From Eutreptiella sp. 'Long Island Sound 2002' (taxonomy: Eukaryota > Euglenozoa > Euglenophyceae > Eutreptiales > Eutreptiaceae), in contig OZ038382.1 in NCBI GenBank assembly GCA_964036045.1, forward strand, positions 77,909,918 to 77,973,917: 64,000 bases of DNA, given 5' to 3'. This document shows positions 38,741 to 48,324 of this stretch, in pieces. The translations under genes and the position numbers were made by a program. The notes under the pieces are model-generated. The model was not told the DNA's origin. It ran no database searches and saw only the letters and a program-made list of their open reading frames with translations. Position 1 is the first letter of the stretch. Each line of letters begins with the position of its first letter.

Positions 38741-40833
38741 GGGTGCTCGTTCCCGTCGATGGACTAGTCCCGGGGGTGGCTGTTGAAGCGGGTGCTGCGG
38801 TCCACTCCCTCTACAGGGCTGGCCCCAAGACGCCCGATGGTGGTTGTGGAGGTGGGCGATGCAGCTGGGAGTGTGGCCGGTGCTGGTCGGCCACAGGAAC
38901 TCGCTGACGTCGGAGTTCTAGTCGCTACACTTCCTTCACGGACTCGGCGCTGCTGCTGATGCTCGGGGCAATGCTCCGGCGAGCGCTGCGAAGCCCGTGG
39001 TACTCGGGGTTCAGGCGGCCCCGAGTGGCACGCGAGAGAAGGGTAACCCCGTGGCGCTGAAACGCTTTTGACGCGTTCCCGTCGGGGGGCCTGGCCACGG
39101 GACGCTGCGGCGGACACGCACAAGCAAGCAGGCAGGCAAGGCACTGCGCTCACAGGGGTATCCTCATGCTCATGTCATGTGACAAAGCGTTTCAGGATCC
39201 TTGTCACTCTGAAACAACGGAACAAAAGTATGTACAGCATTACGTACACATGGGGTTGAGACTGGACTGGGATACGGGCATCACAGGACAAGAGACACTC
39301 AGTCCCAACTCATATCCGAATACCAGGTCCGACCCTCTCAGTGGCTGGCAGGGGCGGGGGCTCAGACACAACCCATGCCCTGCTCAGTCCGGACGCTGAA
39401 ACCCTGCCAATAGGGGAGGGTGTCCCCCCAGCCACAGGTGAGTTCCTGGGAATCAAGTGGCTCCAAGGCCAACTGACAGGCGCCCCCCATGCTCCCTTAA
39501 CAGCAGGTCCCAACCCCCCTCTGAGCCAGAGATAAAGCCCCCCCATTATCCCCTAGGAGTTGGTAGCCGAAAATGGGCTGTGCCAGCCCAAACTGACATT
39601 AGCTCCAAAAACTCCAAAATTGACCCCTCGTCCGGACAAGCCAGAGGTAGGGATGAGGCAACTGACCCTATACCCTTCAGTTACGAACTCTCTGGAGGGC
39701 TCACCCAACCTGGTTCCCTTTGAGTACCCGGCATCAGGGCGCCATGGGTTCGCCATGTGGAGTCATGATGCCAAAATCACGAAAATTTGAGTCATTCTCA
39801 CTGGCGCCCCGCCCAGCCAGGGCAAGCCCCATGGCTCGGGGGACAGGAGGCATGATCTAGGACCGATATCTGGGTGGACGACTTGAGATTTGGTCAGGGT
39901 TCCTCGTGGGCAGAGAGATATGGGACAGCGAACTGACCGCACGGGGGGCTGAAACTGGGGTCCAGAACAGGGGTCATTTTGGCTGCTCACAAGGAGCCAA
40001 AATGGAAAGTATCCCCAATGGTATATCTCCGCACCGGCTTGGAGATCGGATCTGCCGTTCCACATGCAATGCACCCGGAGTCCAATTGAGACCCCCATGC
40101 ACTTGGCACCGAAAGATCTCCATGCCACTCGGCGTGGTGACAATCCAAACTGGGTCCACAACTGCCAGAATGGCAGAGTCGGCCGTCTCGGGCGACCGTC
40201 CACGGTAGGAAACCTTGGCGATCTCGTCGCGTGAAGCCTTGATTGACGACTCTTGACATCCCCTTCGGTCCCATGCCTTGGGATTTGGCTTGTTGTCACA
40301 CTGGCTGCTTACTGTTCACCGGGGGGATGACCAAACGGAAAGGGCAGAAAGCAGCATGCGGTGCAAACGGGGGGATCATGGATCGCATCAAAAGTTGAAT
40401 AACTCCAGATGGGCCCGAGGAGCAAACCTGAAACTCAATGGTGTGCAACCCTTGGTCATCCGCTACAATAAATGCCCTTTACTCCGGGCTACGTTCCTTG
40501 CCCCATGGAAATATGGCAGTTCCAATATGGCATACAATGGCAAAAACAGCGAAATTTGGCCGAAATGGCCCTCACTCATGATTCCATATCTCCATGGCCA
40601 TGGTGAGGATTCTTCCAATCGAAGTTGCTAAAGACACATGGGACTTAGGTCCCAATATATGCCACTTGCCAACCTTTGTAGTTGCCTCTAGCCATTTTCC
40701 TCCTTAGGAGGAAAATGACACGCAAGTGGGGCAGAATGGCAACATACCCCAAATTGGGCAACTCACAATTCTCCCCTCATGAGGAGAGGCCACATGGAGA
40801 CACACCCCATTCAATGCGGGTGTATGTTCCCAC
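38741..40833. other. Region without recognised genes
   Basis: Small frames exist on both strands (for example minus 39153-38764, Ser/Arg/Pro-rich) but none has motifs I recognise. GC content falls toward the right. A perfect hairpin lies at 40693-40717 (separate entry). No match to R1, R2 or elements A-E was seen. Confidence 0.5.
40693..40717. other. Perfect 11 bp hairpin
   Basis: CATTTTCCTCC, TTA, GGAGGAAAATG forms an 11 bp stem with a three-base loop. No T-run follows on either side, so it is not an obvious terminator. It may be a cruciform or the trace of a small inverted-repeat element. Confidence 0.6.
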
Positions 40834-41539
40834 TAAGAAAGAGTCACTGCCTTGTCTTTCTTGGAGGGCTTCATCCAGGCCAAGCCCCCTCTAAAACCCT
40901 TTCGTTGATGCTAAGACTAACGTAAGTATTTTTATCACTCTTTTGAAGCTTGAGGTACACTTTCTCAAAGTAACTAGGGTTGTAACCCTGGCCCTCAATG
41001 AAGTTCACCCCTACTACTCAACTGAGCGGAGGTATCTTCCTTCATGGAGGATATACCGAAGTAAAATAGGCAACTCATGCTTTAGGCCTTGGAAGTTAGG
41101 CCTAGTGGTCTCCCACCCCAAGACCCCTATGCTCAATTGTCTCTACCACTTATTCTGGTTCTACTTTTTAAATTGTTTCTGACTTCAGTTGCTTGGCCAA
41201 GTCATATTCTGTATCTGGCCTGACACCTATGCCCCACATTCCTAACCTGCACCATTTCATCCAAAAGCGTGCACATGAAGTGCTTGATGCTATCTTTGAG
41301 GCTAGAGTCAGCCCAGTTTTCATATAAAATGTTTTCTATTATCCATTTGTGATTGAATCTTTGCGTTTATACCTGCTTTGTCTATCTGCAGCCCTTCTGT
41401 GTTACACTGGATTTCAAACTATTCATTGATTCGATCCACATCCTGTTCTTGCTCTACTTGCTCCTTTGGTTTTGGGATTTCACCATCAAAAACCTGCAGG
41501 ATTTCATCAAAATCTATAGGGCACTAATCAAGGACATCT
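40834..41539 (+). repeat. R2 copy 1 (706 bp), at the 5' side of element D
   Basis: The block from TAAGAAAGAGTCACTGCC to AAGGACATCT is matched at 60058-60762 with few differences. It ends three bases before a PBS-like CGGTAGCAGAG (41543-41553) and just upstream of the element D Gag, so it may be D's 5' LTR. No R2 copy lies at D's 3' end, however. It contains a GGTATCTTCC...GGAGGATATACC inverted repeat. Confidence 0.75.
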
Positions 41540-41542
41540 TAC

Positions 41543-41553
41543 CGGTAGCAGAG
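41543..41553 (+). other. Primer-binding-like site of element D
   Basis: CGGTAGCAGAG differs from the element B site TGGTAGCAGAG only in the first base, and lies just after R2 and before Gag. Confidence 0.5.
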
Positions 41554-41620
41554 GCAAACCCTGAGAACCTTTCGAACCGACTCTGAGCAGAAGCACAAGA
41601 AAAGCACACTGAAAAGCACA

Positions 41621-43525
41621 TTGAACATGTCCACTCAACTGTCCTCCCGAACCTGGCCGATCAGAAGTGTACAAGTGCAACATGGCAGTGTAGCCCACCC
41701 AAAGAGTGAACCGCCACTCAGAGCAGCATCTGAGTCTCCGGAAGATCCAGAGCACAGAAGGGCGGAACTAAATCCGCCCAGAACAACCCCATTAACCATG
41801 GAAACCTTAGCGGCCCATGGTGAAGACAGCCTGCAAAGGCTCCGCAGGCTGTCGAAGCTTCCATCGCCCGGTCGGCTTGTCCGGCCTCGTCTTCTACCAT
41901 ACTTGGAGTTGGTCCTGAAGAACAAGAGGACCTACGAGAGGATATGGATGAGTTCATGCTCCACGAAGAGTACCACAAGTCCACCGTAGGAGAAGATGGA
42001 GAAATACCTCTTGATGCCCTCGGGTCGCCGCCCCAAACTGAGATGGGCTCCTTCCTCTATTCTCGGCCATCTACAGATATGGCGGACACAGTATCACTAC
42101 CGAGACGACCGAGAGTACACGAACACCCAGGAGCAAGGCATCCAGACCTGCCGATAATGGATCCTCTCCGCCCAGAGCCCACCCATGGGGCGCTGGATCG
42201 TACGGCCAAACTTTTGGCCAAACTTCTATCCGGATCGGAAGACCCCGATGTGACAGCTCTGTCAGAGGCTGTCAAGGCTAAATTGGGTATCACTGAACCA
42301 GGCGAACATCCAGCTAGAACTGCCGGAGTTCGACCCAAAAAATCTGCCTGAATGGGCAGAAGAATTTGTCGAGTTTCTTTTGCTCACTGGCCAATCCCAT
42401 GTGGATGTGGCCACCTAATGCTCCTTGCTGAAACGCTCCTGCAAAAAGAAATTTTTGCAAAAACAGGTGAAACAGATTGTGGAAACCTGTTCAACCTTGG
42501 TAGAGGTACTCCAAAGATTGGAGAAAACATTCCCAGTCTATGAGACTGACCTCAGTGTGCACACACAGATAGAGGAGCTATCTATGCTCCCTGGGTTTCT
42601 TTCCGCTGCGCGAGTCTCTGAATACGGGTGCGACCTGGGGTATCTGTTTTCACGGATGAACGTGGGCCCCTACGGAGCCACTGAGCCCCACCTGTGGCTC
42701 ATGAGTAAGATTGCCCAACGTACGTGGGATGACTGCCGCGCTACTTCTCAGAGGAAAAGCCGGACCCACTCGTACAACGAACTGGTGGACCCGCTGATTG
42801 AGCTAGCTCTTGAGAGGGAGAAAGACTCTTACATGGGAAAATTCCTCAAGAAGCACTTGGGTCAAGGTGGTACCCCTACCCCCGAACGTGGCGAAGGGAA
42901 AGGGCCTAAAAATCCGACTAACACCAACGAGGGAGGTTGTAAAGGGAGGGGTAACCTACGTGCCATGAAGGAGTTTAAACCTGATGCAGGTACACCCTCT
43001 CTGTTCTACTGCAAATCTGTCAATGACAAGGGGGGGCCTTGTCATGCCCCTGACTGTGATCACCGCAGTAGCTGTATGCTGCAGATGAAACGGACGCAGC
43101 ATACCAAAGATGGGAAACCTTTGACCCATCAGGATCATTTCAGGTGTACCAACACCTGTGGCTATTGTGGCAAACGTCGTCACTACGAAGACGAATGTCA
43201 CATAAAGAAACGCGAGAGTGATAAACTGAAGCGACAGGAGGCTGACCGCCAGAAGACCCAAACACCCACCAAAAATCCCCCCAATGGGGATAAAGGTGGT
43301 AAAGAAGGTGGCAAGGGGGGTGGCAAAGGTGGACCCCTAACCCCCAGAAACGCTCATCAGCGCCCGCTGCTACCCCCCCTTCCTGCCGCCGGTGACCCCA
43401 AGAAGCGCCCACAGGGGGATACCGCTTCCCCTGAGGGGAATAACTCCAAGAAGAGGCGCCTGGCCTGGACGGCCAAGTCCCTCATGGCTGCAGGGGTGGA
43501 TGTCAAGTTCCCTGCTGAGGAGTAG
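41621..43525 (+). pseudogene. Element D Gag (broken)
   Basis: The N-terminal part is split over frames at 41621-41989 and 41944-42351 (Pro/Arg/Ser-rich). The capsid begins LELPEFDPKNLPEWAEEFVEF in another frame, hits a TAA near 42416, and continues as KKKFLQKQVKQIVETCSTLVE, FPVYETDLSVH and TWDDCRATSQRKSRTHS, each matching element C. The nucleocapsid has CKSVNDKGGPCHAPDC and a perfect knuckle CGYCGKRRHYEDEC, then a Gly/Lys-rich tail. It ends at TAG 43523-43525, with the protease in the same frame beyond. Confidence 0.85.
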
Positions 43526-43888
43526 GGGGGCGGCTCCGAAGAGGAGGACTTGGTTTTCTGGATCCTCGTGAAAATTGGGGATCAAGCTTTCCGAGCGGTG
43601 CTTGACACCGTTGCAACACTTTCCATAGTGGCCCGGCGCCTGCTAAGCACTTTCAAGAAAACTAAGACCGTGGCCATAAGAGTAGGGGATGGGCGTACCA
43701 TCCATTCCTTTGTGGGAGTCAATGTGACTATATGCTTGGGCGACGAAACTGTGACCCAACACTGCAGAATGTTGGACACCGACGCCTTTGACATCGTCAT
43801 TGGTACCGACTTCCTACGAAGAAAGCCCCAAAGCAAAAATGCTGTCTCTCCAGCGCCCCTATTGTTTGCACTGCGACTTCGGCAGTAG
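43526..43888 (+). pseudogene. Element D aspartic protease
   Basis: In phase with Gag after one TAG (context GAG UAG GGG GGC). The catalytic motif reads VLDTVATLSIVARR, with valine in place of the conserved glycine of DTG. The terminal motif is FDIVIGTDF. The last residues of the listed frame are out of phase. The linker continues in the 43788 frame. Confidence 0.8.
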
Positions 43889-44689
43889 GCTCTTCTCCGT
43901 ACCTTTGGAGCTGTCAGGACGAAAAGAGTCTGGGCTGCGCTACGCATCCAAGACTAATTATCGTACTGAAAACTACCAATTGGCCCGTCACCTTCTTGAA
44001 AATGGACTGGCGGCCCTTCAGGTAAATCTGGATGAGATCCAGGCAGAATTGTTTGCGAGCCGACAACAGCACATCATGCAGTTGTACTGCTCGAAACATT
44101 TGAACAACGCTTTTCGGTTCTTCTGGAAAGCAATGGGTCTAGCGTATGCTAACCCTCCCTTCTCCCTGCTCGCGAAGGTTCTAACGAAAATCGCTTATGA
44201 GGGAGGAAGGGATGTCATGTGGTCCGGGGCTGCTCTGGTGAACACGCTTACTGGCGCCATATGCTAGATGGAATGACCGTGGGAAGAGTGCAACTCCCCG
44301 AGGGTCCCATCTATGTGCCTGAGGACTCAGACACAGCTATGCAGGCCCCTGAGTGGGCCAGTTTCTTATCCATCGGCGATGGATCTCTCAATCCTGTACC
44401 CCTGTGTGACCTAGACCAGGTGCTCCTGAAGGAGGTCATGGCCGAAAATCGTGGACTGACCCTTTTTGATCTCAAAAACCGATCTCCTGAACACCTATCT
44501 GCCACACTTAGAGGGTGTGAATCTCCCGATGGCTATCTGGAACCTGCAGCTGTTAAGGAGGATGCTGACGACCAACTGTCTGAGATCGCCAGCACTATCC
44601 CTCCTGTTGATCCCAGCTGTGTTGACCTAAAACACAGTGCCTTCCTAGCCCAGCTGTTGCTGGAGGAGGTAGATCTAGAGTCGACCTGA
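43840..44689 (+). pseudogene. Element D methyltransferase-like domain and linker
   Basis: Frame 43788-44267 contains AELFASRQQHIMQLYCSKH, FRFFWKAMG and LAYANPPFSLLAKVLTKIA, with an intact NPPF. A frameshift near 44200 leads to frame 44219-44689 with YWRHMLDGMTVGRVQLPEGPIYVP, equivalent to the C-terminal half in element C, and then an acidic linker. It lies between protease and RT as in A, B and C. Confidence 0.68.
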
Positions 44690-44716
44690 GAACCCGCTCC
44701 CCCTGTTGGGAAGCCA

Positions 44717-45979
44717 GTGCTACACATGCAGCTTATGCACACAGGTGAACCCGTGGCCCGGAGTCCTGATGCTCTGGCGCGGCCTGCTTCTAATAACATG
44801 CCACTGTCTGAGCATGACACTCAGAAACTCTGGCGGCTGTTGTACCTGAGGGCCGAAGGTATTGAGCGCCAGGAGCGGCTGCAATACCTCAGACAGACCT
44901 GGAAATCCTCCATCTGGTCCCAGGAGGACGATGATTCCTATACGCTGCCTGATCCTGAGATACCGCTAGTGTATTCTCTGCACTATGGGCAGCAATGTCC
45001 CCCTGAGTGGGACGATGGTTCTGTGCCTGCCGAAACTGCTGATCGGCAGAAAAAGAAAGAACATGGAAAGAGCAACCTCGATGCTGAGGAGGATTTCCTG
45101 AAGAAACTCGAGAGTCCTAACCTTGACCCCCGACTGACGAAACTGCTGATAACCTATGAGGAGGTGTTCGCCGCCTTGCCGCCCCCCCTCTCTTGTAAAA
45201 AACTGGTCCAGATGGACGTAAAACTGAAACCTGAATTTGAAAAGACGCGAGTGAGGCGCCGTCCTTATCCTGCTCCACAGGAACAGGTTGAAAAAATCGA
45301 GCGCCAGATCCAGGAATGTATTGATGCTGGCCTCGTTGAAGAATACAAGAATGGGGACTACCCCTATCACTGCAGTCCCTGTTTCCTGGTTGCTAAACCA
45401 GGGTCGACTGCCCTACGACTGGTTGTTGACTATGGTGAGGTCAACGGGAAAGCCCAGAACCACTCAGGGAGTATTCCTAACATGGAAAATACCCTGGAGC
45501 GTATTGCCAAATGCAGGTACAGGACCAAAATGGACAAACGTTCTGGTTTCTGGCAGGTGGACCTAACCGCCGCAGCTCAGGAGCTGCTCGCTTTTATAAC
45601 CCCTAAGGGTCGTGTCTTTAAGTGGAAGGTCATGCCTTTCGGGGTGGCTAATGCCCCAGGCGCTCTTCCAGGAGCTAATAAACAAATTTTGTGCATACTG
45701 AGGCGCAGGCCTCTAGTACAGGAGTTGATTTCTCGGGGTGCAGAAATGGAGGCCCACATCGACGACGTGAGTTTGGGTACTAATACCCAAGAGGACCATG
45801 TCCTTCTCCTCCGTGAATTTTTCATTGTTTGTCAAGAAAACCATCTCCAAATCAAAGGCGAAAAATGTGAGTTTATGAAAAAGGAGATGGAATATTTTGG
45901 TTTCGACGTGGGGTATGGCTGGTGGAAACCAGCCGCGTCGAAGATCCAGCCCCTACAGGACATGCAGAATTCGCGATGA
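44717..45979 (+). CDS. Element D reverse transcriptase (420 aa)
   Basis: The longest intact RT piece of the C/D family. Lead-in: FAALPPPLSCKKLVQMDVKL and RRRPYPAPQEQVEKIERQI. Fingers: LRLVVDYGEVN. Motif A: KMDKRSGFWQVDLTAAAQE. Motif B region: VMPFGVANAPGALPGANK, which differs from element C (ANAPALFQELMNK) in a way that suggests two compensating single-base indels. Catalytic box HIDDVSLG keeps both aspartates. It ends in the thumb (YFGFDVGYGWWKPAA). RNase H continues in the next frame. Confidence 0.88.
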   Translation: MLHMQLMHTGEPVARSPDALARPASNNMPLSEHDTQKLWRLLYLRAEGIERQERLQYLRQTWKSSIWSQEDDDSYTLPDPEIPLVYSLHYGQQCPPEWDDGSVPAETADRQKKKEHGKSNLDAEEDFLKKLESPNLDPRLTKLLITYEEVFAALPPPLSCKKLVQMDVKLKPEFEKTRVRRRPYPAPQEQVEKIERQIQECIDAGLVEEYKNGDYPYHCSPCFLVAKPGSTALRLVVDYGEVNGKAQNHSGSIPNMENTLERIAKCRYRTKMDKRSGFWQVDLTAAAQELLAFITPKGRVFKWKVMPFGVANAPGALPGANKQILCILRRRPLVQELISRGAEMEAHIDDVSLGTNTQEDHVLLLREFFIVCQENHLQIKGEKCEFMKKEMEYFGFDVGYGWWKPAASKIQPLQDMQNSR

Positions 45980-47375
45980 CCCTAAGAAGGGTCTACACGA
46001 TGAGAGGATTTTTGTGGGCGCCTGTAATTTCTATCTGCGTCACATCCACAATTTTACCTCCTCCTCTGCCCCCCTCACTGACCTGATCAAGAAAGCTATT
46101 CCCTGGGGGTGGACCGCCAGAGAGGAGGAATGTTTCCAGGAGTTGAAGGAGAAAATTGCCTCCACCAACTGCCTGGGAGTGCCCCGCCCTAAGGGCGAGA
46201 TAGTCCTGATCACTGATGCCAGTCATGTAGGCAGGGGTGGAACGATCTACCAATGGGAAGAGCTTAACCCCGCTGAACTAACCCACTGCCATTATTGTAC
46301 TAGTGGACTGAACCGTGATGGCTTGTTGCAACATGACTATCCTACCAGTGAGTGGCGGCTGGTGCCACTGGGACACTGGAATTGCAAATCGAACCAAGCG
46401 CGTTCCAATTACAGCACCTATGACCAGGAACTCCTGGTCGGTATGTTGGTGCTTTCGTCACGATCCCGACTCCTGGGAGCTAACCCTATTGTCTGGCTAT
46501 GTGACCAGGAACCTGTGAAGTCTTTTCAGAAGGGCCCACCACCAGAGAAAGCAAAACTAAAGCGGTGGTGGACTTACCTGAGCCAGTTCAGGTTGACAGT
46601 TCATCATATCCCCGGTATAAAAAATGAACTGTCTGACTATATATCGCGCAATAACCTCGATGCGCTTATAGGTGAGAGCTCTGAGGCGCTCGCCAAAGAG
46701 GCTTTCCAGCGTATGGATGTCCAAATTGACCTGTCCATGCGCACTGCTGGAATCCTGGAGGGTTGGAGTCTAACCGACTATCAGTCAGAGTATAAAGAAA
46801 TTCTCCAAACCCTCAGCACTGGTCTCGAACCCCGTGTCATTGACGGGCACCAGTGGTATAAAAACAATCAGTACCTCTTCTACGACGACCGAATTGTTGT
46901 GCCTGAGGCACGACTGGATGGGTGCCTACAGTGGTCCCATCACAGTACTGGTCACACTGGCGCTGATTGCTCAGTGGACTTCTTCCGTGAGTGTTTCTAC
47001 TCTAGTCTAACCCTGACTGAACTGAGGTCGCGTATGCAGACCATTGTGGATGTTTGTGGCTGTCATGCCAGCAAGCAGAGCGACAGTAGGGATAGGGGCC
47101 TGATTTCCAGCTTATCCATACCCTATTGTGCTAACTCTCTTCTCTACGTGGATTTCATCCACGGCCTACCACGCTTCGGCGGCTATGATAGTTGCCTAGT
47201 GGTCATCTGTGGCCTATCTCGCTTCACCCGTGTGTTCTCTTGCAATAAGAAAATCACAGGTGAGCAGACTGTGAAAATGTTGGTCGAACAATGGTTCGAA
47301 CCCTATGGACCACCTAAGCAGGTGCACTCTGATGAAGATGTACGCATCCGCAGCGACACGGGGTGGTACAAATGA
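45897..47375 (+). CDS. Element D RNase H and integrase N-terminal two thirds
   Basis: The frame overlaps the RT end. RNase H: VLITDASHVGRGGTIYQW, YSTYDQELLVGMLVL and VWLCDQEPVKSF supply the acidic residues. Integrase: a zinc-like module with HHSTGHTGAD and CGCHASK (one Cys position replaced), then the core with YVDFIHGLPRFGGYD and VHSDEDVRIRSDTGWYK. It stops at TGA 47373-47375, where element C has arginine (WYKRVL). Confidence 0.85.
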   Translation: MVSTWGMAGGNQPRRRSSPYRTCRIRDDPKKGLHDERIFVGACNFYLRHIHNFTSSSAPLTDLIKKAIPWGWTAREEECFQELKEKIASTNCLGVPRPKGEIVLITDASHVGRGGTIYQWEELNPAELTHCHYCTSGLNRDGLLQHDYPTSEWRLVPLGHWNCKSNQARSNYSTYDQELLVGMLVLSSRSRLLGANPIVWLCDQEPVKSFQKGPPPEKAKLKRWWTYLSQFRLTVHHIPGIKNELSDYISRNNLDALIGESSEALAKEAFQRMDVQIDLSMRTAGILEGWSLTDYQSEYKEILQTLSTGLEPRVIDGHQWYKNNQYLFYDDRIVVPEARLDGCLQWSHHSTGHTGADCSVDFFRECFYSSLTLTELRSRMQTIVDVCGCHASKQSDSRDRGLISSLSIPYCANSLLYVDFIHGLPRFGGYDSCLVVICGLSRFTRVFSCNKKITGEQTVKMLVEQWFEPYGPPKQVHSDEDVRIRSDTGWYK

Positions 47376-47409
47376 GTGCTAAATGCCCTCAACGTGGAGG
47401 TAACCACAG

Positions 47410-48324
47410 GTGTGCCCTATAACCCACACGTCTAACCCTCTCTGTGAGAGACAGAACCGTGTGGCGCAGCAAAACTTAAGAATCCTGATGAAACAGGGGC
47501 GTACCAAGGTCTGGGTACGCCTAGTGCCCTGGGCAGTGCTGACCATGAACCCACAGCGGAGCTCTTCTACGGGTTTCACCCCCCACGAACTGTTCCATGG
47601 AGGACGACCTGCTTGGTTCTTCAAAACCCCCTTTCCTGAGGACTTCAAGAGCCCTGTGGGAGATTGGCTGGAACACAAGCAGTCTCTGGCTAACCAGGCT
47701 GGGACTAACCTGAGACACATTCGTGACCGTCAACTGAGCCGACGGAACCGCCTACGGCGACCTGCCAGCTTCAAGGTTGGTGACCTTGTTTTAGTTCACC
47801 ATTCACGCCTACCCTCTTGGCCACGTAACTGCCTACAGGACACTTATTTTGAACTCTATCGTATGATCAGGATAGATGGATCCAGGATCCATGTCAGGTG
47901 CAGTCCACGTCTAGGTGGTGAACTGCTGTGTGCACCTAAACAGTTGAGGCACTATCACTCCCCTGACGATCTGTCTTGGGATGAGTGGCGCCTCAGCGAC
48001 AGTGAGGTCGAGCGTATAGGCCTGAAGAACGCTGCCAGTCCAGAGGAGGCAGACGAACTCGAAGAGATGACTGCGGATGAGATGGCAGTCGATGGTTACT
48101 ACGTGGTTGCAGGTATTGCTTGCCACGAGTATAAACAGGGCTGGAAATTCTTAACCCTGTGGGATGGCTATGGGTTATCTGAGGCGACCTGGGAACCTAT
48201 GTCAGCCTTCATACAACCAGATGGGAGTATCAACTCCATCTTCTGCTCCTATCTCATTGAGAACAACGAAGGGCAGCTATTAACCTGTGCTGAGACTCTT
48301 TGCCAGCGTAAAAGGAAAAACTAA
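47410..48324 (+). CDS. Element D integrase C-terminus with chromodomain
   Basis: Starts after a one-base frame change. HTSNPLCERQNR carries the third catalytic residue (Glu). FTPHELFHGGRPAWF and the C-terminal barrel (FKVGDLVLVHHSRLPSW ... RIHVRCSPRLGG) follow. The end is a chromodomain-like module: DGYYVVAGIACHEYKQ, WKFLTLWDGYG, EATWEPMSAF. About 300 residues, well conserved with element C's broken copy. Confidence 0.88.
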   Translation: MCPITHTSNPLCERQNRVAQQNLRILMKQGRTKVWVRLVPWAVLTMNPQRSSSTGFTPHELFHGGRPAWFFKTPFPEDFKSPVGDWLEHKQSLANQAGTNLRHIRDRQLSRRNRLRRPASFKVGDLVLVHHSRLPSWPRNCLQDTYFELYRMIRIDGSRIHVRCSPRLGGELLCAPKQLRHYHSPDDLSWDEWRLSDSEVERIGLKNAASPEEADELEEMTADEMAVDGYYVVAGIACHEYKQGWKFLTLWDGYGLSEATWEPMSAFIQPDGSINSIFCSYLIENNEGQLLTCAETLCQRKRKN

